From NCBI GenBank assembly GCA_038225095.1, contig JBBREZ010000313.1, positions 1 to 8,314 on the forward strand: a DNA stretch of 8,314 nucleotides. The letters are read 5' to 3'. Below, piece by piece: positions 6,137-8,314 of this stretch; position 1 is the first letter of the stretch, and every line of letters starts with the position of its first letter. The position numbers and the translations under genes are program-made. The notes under the pieces were generated by a model. The model was not told the origin of the DNA. It worked only from the letters and a program-made list of their open reading frames with translations, and did not search any database. The DNA comes from JAPLGZ01 sp038225095 (GTDB lineage Bacteria; Chloroflexota; Anaerolineae; Caldilineales; Caldilineaceae).

Positions 6137-7675
6137 ATGAACATTGTCTTGCTCACGCCGCGTCGCCGTTTTATTGCCAATCGTTTCGGGCTTGGCTATC
6201 AGATTCCCCTGGGTCTGGTCTTATTGGGCGGCGCGCTGATTGATGCCGGTCATCGCGTGCGCCTGATCGATAATGATGTTTATGGCTGGGATGATACACG
6301 CTTGGTGCGTGAACTGACCTGCGAACCGCCCGATTGTATTATGCTCGGTCACACCGCTTCGACCGCCGCCCATCCGGTGGCGATGGCGACCGCGCAGCAT
6401 TTACGCCAGGCATTTCCACTGGTCAGGCTGATCTATGGCGGCGTCTATCCTTCCTATACCGCGCACGCCATTATGCAAGCTAATCCGGCGGTGGACATGA
6501 TTGTCCACGGTGAAGGCGAAGCAACCGTCATCGAATTAGCGGCTGCGCTCGCCGAACCGACGACGTCATTAGCCCAGGTGAAAGGCATTACCTGGCGCAA
6601 CCACAACCAGATCGTGACCAACCCTGTGCGAGCGCCAATTGCCAATTTGGACGAATTTCGCCCCGGCTGGGAACTGGTAGATTGGGATGCCTATAAACTT
6701 TTTGGCTTTGGGCGGGCAGCGGGCATGCAGTTTAGCCGCGGCTGCACCTTGCGTTGCACCTATTGTGGCCAATGGAGTTTCTGGCGGCGCTGGCGGCATC
6801 GTTCGCCGCAGAATTTTGTGGATGAACTGGAAAAACTGGTGCGCGACTATGGCGTGCGCATCGTCTGGCTGGCCGACGAAAATTTTGCCGCCGATCGCGC
6901 AATGGCCTGCCAAACGTTGACAGCCATTGTAGAGCGGCAACTTGGCCTGTCGATCAATTTGAACATGACAGCCGCCGATGTAGTGCGCGATGCAGACTTG
7001 TTGCCGCTCTACAAACGCGCCGGCGTCGATAACATTGTGATGGGTGTAGAGTCGCTCGACGATAGCACCGTCGAGAAGGTCCACAAAAACAATCCATTCG
7101 CGGTGAGCAAACAAGCGGTGCAATTGCTGCGCCAACAAGGGATTGTTAGCCTGGTCAACATTATTTACGGCCTGGAAGATGAAACTCTGACGACGTTGCG
7201 GAAGACCTATCGACGGGTCTTTGAACTGGATGCGGACGTGCTCAACGCGGTGTACATCACCCCCCATCATTGGACAGAAGCCGGGCGCCAGGTGCAACCC
7301 GCGCAGATTATTGAACCGAATCAAGCGCAGTGGACCTACCGCAACCAAATTGTCCACACCCCCCATCTCGCGCCCTGGCAACTCTTACTCGGCGTCAAAC
7401 TCACCGAAGCGCTTTTTCATTTGCGCCCACGCGCCCTGGGGCGGATGCTCATGGGTGGTGACGCGCGGTATCGCCAGATCATGCGTGCCTACATGGCGGT
7501 TGGGGCGCGGGTTGTGCTGGCCGAGCTTGGTGAATTCCTGATCAATCAACTGAAACATTTGACTTATGCGGTATGCGACAAACGCCTTAACGCAGAGACG
7601 CAAAGGCGCAGAGCGGCAAAACAGCACGAAAAACACCAGGGTTTGACAGGCCAGGGTACGCTATACCAAGGTTAA
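6137..7675 (+). CDS. BchE-like cobalamin-binding radical SAM protein
   Basis: 512 aa. Residues about 1-140 look like a B12-binding Rossmann domain (IPLGLVLLGGALIDAGHRV, YGGVYPSYTAHAIM, then VHGEGEATV near 124). The radical SAM core follows, with the 4Fe-4S ligands C203, C207 and C210 in SRGCTLRCTYCGQWSFWRRW. This block, together with FVDELEKLVRDYGV, WLADENF and LLPLYKRAGV, resembles the anaerobic Mg-protoporphyrin monomethyl ester cyclase BchE and related COG1032 proteins. The C-terminal part (LAPWQLLLGVKLTEALFHLRPR) is also BchE-like. The true substrate is unknown: no other pigment gene is in the window, and this superfamily also includes methylases. The last roughly 29 residues (from about 484) are encoded by a dispersed repeat and are probably not original. 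The start is supported by AAAGGAA 4-5 bases upstream. Whether it is co-transcribed with the ABC operon 80 bp before is unclear. Confidence 0.88.
   Translation: MNIVLLTPRRRFIANRFGLGYQIPLGLVLLGGALIDAGHRVRLIDNDVYGWDDTRLVRELTCEPPDCIMLGHTASTAAHPVAMATAQHLRQAFPLVRLIYGGVYPSYTAHAIMQANPAVDMIVHGEGEATVIELAAALAEPTTSLAQVKGITWRNHNQIVTNPVRAPIANLDEFRPGWELVDWDAYKLFGFGRAAGMQFSRGCTLRCTYCGQWSFWRRWRHRSPQNFVDELEKLVRDYGVRIVWLADENFAADRAMACQTLTAIVERQLGLSINLNMTAADVVRDADLLPLYKRAGVDNIVMGVESLDDSTVEKVHKNNPFAVSKQAVQLLRQQGIVSLVNIIYGLEDETLTTLRKTYRRVFELDADVLNAVYITPHHWTEAGRQVQPAQIIEPNQAQWTYRNQIVHTPHLAPWQLLLGVKLTEALFHLRPRALGRMLMGGDARYRQIMRAYMAVGARVVLAELGEFLINQLKHLTYAVCDKRLNAETQRRRAAKQHEKHQGLTGQGTLYQG
7587..7613 (+). repeat. Dispersed repeat (NAETQRRR type), left copy inside the gene 3' end
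   Basis: The segment begins TTAACGCAGAGACGCAAAGG and continues to GCGCAGAG. In the reading frame it gives RLNAETQRRR. This short repeat is familiar from intergenic regions and gene ends of Chloroflexota and cyanobacteria (recognition from memory). Its CGCAGAGACGCAAAG core (7591-7605) recurs in inverted orientation at 7709-7723. Confidence 0.75.
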
Positions 7676-7698
7676 CCATCTTCTGTTTCAGCGTCCTC

Positions 7699-7735
7699 CT
7701 CTGCCTTTCTTTGCGTCTCTGCGCCTCTGCGTTAA
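7699..7735 (-). repeat. Dispersed repeat, inverted right copy
   Basis: Read on the minus strand it starts TTAACGCAGAGGCGCAGAG and goes on to ACGCAAAGAAAGGCAGAG. It shares a perfect 15-bp inverted match (7709-7723 versus 7591-7605) plus the flanking TTAACGCAGAG with the left copy, about 100 bp away. The two copies frame 7614-7698, which includes the radical SAM stop codon at 7673-7675. The pair could fold as a large hairpin in the mRNA 3' end or mark a small mobile or rearranged repeat unit. Confidence 0.75.
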
Positions 7736-7799
7736 ATTTCAAGCGTGCATAACCCGCCAAACCAGGGTTACACTTCGCGCAATTTGTTGGCTACCGATT

Positions 7800-7828
7800 T
7801 TGACATCGCTCACTGACGCCATTATACT
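7800..7828 (+). promoter_or_regulatory. Near-consensus sigma-70 promoter in the long intergenic region
   Basis: TTGACA (7800-7805, 6/6), exact 17-bp spacer, TATACT (7823-7828, 5/6). The predicted start is at about 7835. The 412-bp stretch 7676-8087 has no convincing protein gene, so this promoter would produce a non-coding RNA ending at the terminator at 8023-8053, or a long leader for the hicB gene at 8088. Confidence 0.75.
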
Positions 7829-7879
7829 TTTGCTACGAACATCGCAAAGTTTAGCTACTTTATCGACAAAGCTTTCATC

Positions 7880-7963
7880 ATGAATCTTGCTTCATTAATG
7901 ACCGATCAGAATATGACATTCGCACCGGCAGCCGCTGCAGCAACTTGCTTGTCCCGGTGGTAG
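7880..7963 (+). CDS. Possible 27-codon leader peptide within the hicB leader
   Basis: ATG at 7880 opens a 27-codon frame ending in TAG (7961-7963). The peptide begins MNLASLMTDQ and ends APAAAAATCLSRW, with five consecutive alanine codons. There is no good ribosome site upstream, which weighs against it. What makes it worth listing is position: it lies inside the promoter-terminator unit and covers the CACCGG/CCGGTG hairpin, so a ribosome translating it would alter folding of the downstream hairpins. It could equally be a chance frame. Confidence 0.2.
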   Translation: MNLASLMTDQNMTFAPAAAAATCLSRW

Positions 7964-7971
7964 CTATGCAC

Positions 7972-7996
7972 GCCGTGGGCAACTATCCACCACGGC
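7972..7996 (+). promoter_or_regulatory. Hairpin that can compete with the terminator
   Basis: GCCGTGG (7972-7978) pairs with CCACGGC (7990-7996) around an 11-nt loop and is followed only by a weak CCTTTCT tail. Its two arms are identical to the inner arms of the terminator at 8026-8032 and 8040-8046. Its right arm can therefore pair with the terminator's left arm, and its left arm (ACGCCGTGG, 7970-7978) with the terminator's right arm over 9 bp. Confidence 0.5.
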
Positions 7997-8022
7997 CTTT
8001 CTGAACGATTTGAGCAGCAATC

Positions 8023-8053
8023 AACGCCGTGGAGACCTTCCACGGCGTTTTTT
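8023..8053 (+). terminator. Rho-independent terminator upstream of hicB
   Basis: Perfect 11-bp stem AACGCCGTGGA (8023-8033) / TCCACGGCGTT (8039-8049), 5-nt loop GACCT, with the stem's last two Ts running into an uninterrupted T-run (8048-8053). On the minus strand no T-run follows the hairpin, so it works for plus-strand transcripts. Only 34 bp separate it from the hicB ATG, and no promoter is evident in that gap. It therefore either ends a separate small RNA or acts as an attenuator for hicB. Confidence 0.9.
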
Positions 8054-8087
8054 ATCTTTGAAACTTGGTTGCGAATAGGAGAAATTT

Positions 8088-8314
8088 ATGGTCACCTATT
8101 TCATCATTAGTGAATATATAAATCATGCGATGGCGCAGGCAGAATACGACAAGTTGGAAGACAACACTTTTTCTGGACGTATTCCAGCCTGTAAAGGTGT
8201 AATCGCATTTGGGTTAACGCTGCACGAATGCCAAGCAGAGTTGCATTCTACACTTGAAGATTGGCTGTTGGTAGGCTTCAAATTAGGTCATCCACTACCT
8301 GTGATTGATGGCAT
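8088..8314 (+). CDS. hicB: HicB-family antitoxin, 5' part
   Basis: At least 75 residues, open to the window end. ATG 8088 has AGGAG (8077-8081) 6 bases upstream. The sequence follows the short HicB pattern: YDKLEDNTFSGRIPACKGV (residues about 20-38), then A-F-G-x-T-L-x-E-C, and LHSTLEDWLLVGFKLGHPLP before V-I-D-G. HicB proteins neutralise the small HicA ribonuclease toxin. A HicA gene would be expected right beside it but lies beyond the window if present, so pairing is not shown here. Many short HicB-like proteins of this type stand as antitoxin genes in Chloroflexota and cyanobacteria. Transcription must come from upstream, past the terminator at 8023-8053. Confidence 0.85.
   Translation, partial: MVTYFIISEYINHAMAQAEYDKLEDNTFSGRIPACKGVIAFGLTLHECQAELHSTLEDWLLVGFKLGHPLPVIDG

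Larger units (their letters stand above)
7835..8053 (+). ncRNA. Candidate small RNA or attenuator leader of hicB
   Basis: Bounded by the promoter at 7800-7828 and the intrinsic terminator at 8023-8053, about 219 nt. Internal structure in order: a 5-bp hairpin AAAGT/ACTTT (7846-7861); CACCGG (7923-7928) with CCGGTG (7954-7959); GCCGTGG (7972-7978) with CCACGGC (7990-7996); then the terminator stem. The 7-mers GCCGTGG and CCACGGC each occur twice, so the third hairpin and the terminator can exchange strands. I recognise no known family: it is not tRNA, tmRNA, SRP RNA or RNase P RNA as far as I can see. The boundaries are well supported; whether it acts alone or regulates hicB in cis is open. 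Confidence 0.5.

Noticed and set aside
6569..7381. Long minus-strand open frame (270 codons) opposite the radical SAM gene
   Set aside because: Shadow of a well-supported plus-strand gene with intact Fe-S and B12 motifs; its own translation shows no recognisable domain and no ribosome site.
7835..8053. Structured RNA considered as tRNA, tmRNA, SRP RNA or RNase P RNA
   Set aside because: No CCA/T-loop region, no tag-like resume frame, no SRP GGAA tetraloop motif and wrong size for RNase P; no known consensus recognised.

Overview
The window looks like a chromosomal segment of a moderately GC-rich bacterium, most likely an uncultivated or poorly known member of Chloroflexota (Anaerolineae/Caldilineae type). 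This is inferred from style, not from a marker gene. The signs are an XRE regulator fused to a lectin-like beta-sandwich, a BchE-like cobalamin radical SAM protein, a short HicB of the kind frequent in Chloroflexota and cyanobacteria, and the dispersed intergenic repeat whose translation reads NAETQRRR.

Layout. (1) Positions 1-497, minus strand: the 5' part of a secreted beta-sandwich protein. Across a 163-bp divergent spacer that holds a 24-bp tandem repeat lies a plus-strand regulator (661-1617), made of an XRE-type helix-turn-helix joined to a concanavalin/LamG-like domain. (2) Positions 1691-6056: a tightly packed plus-strand operon. A strong sigma-70-like promoter overlaps a palindromic operator and is followed by a PadR repressor, an FtsX-type ABC permease (ATGA overlap), a small membrane protein, a DUF1990 protein (TTGA overlap), a DinB-fold protein and a LolD/MacB-type ABC ATPase. 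The PadR protein probably represses its own promoter and so controls the exporter. (3) Positions 6064-6119: a 19-bp-stem inverted repeat separates the ATPase from a B12-binding radical SAM protein (6137-7675). The 3' end of that gene has been overrun by a dispersed repeat, and an inverted copy lies just after the stop. (4) Positions 7676-8087 contain no convincing protein gene but are not empty. They hold a near-consensus promoter (TTGACA-17-TATACT), about 220 nt of structured leader or small RNA with mutually exclusive hairpins, and a perfect rho-independent terminator. The terminator sits only 34 bp before a HicB antitoxin gene that runs off the window (8088-8314).

How the parts work together. 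The PadR-FtsX-ATPase set is a self-regulated efflux or envelope-stress ABC module with two accessory enzymes or binding proteins of unknown role inserted between permease and ATPase. The XRE-lectin regulator and its divergent secreted neighbour form a candidate carbohydrate-responsive pair. The most unusual region is the promoter-leader-terminator unit in front of hicB. It could be an independent small RNA or a transcription attenuator for the toxin-antitoxin operon.
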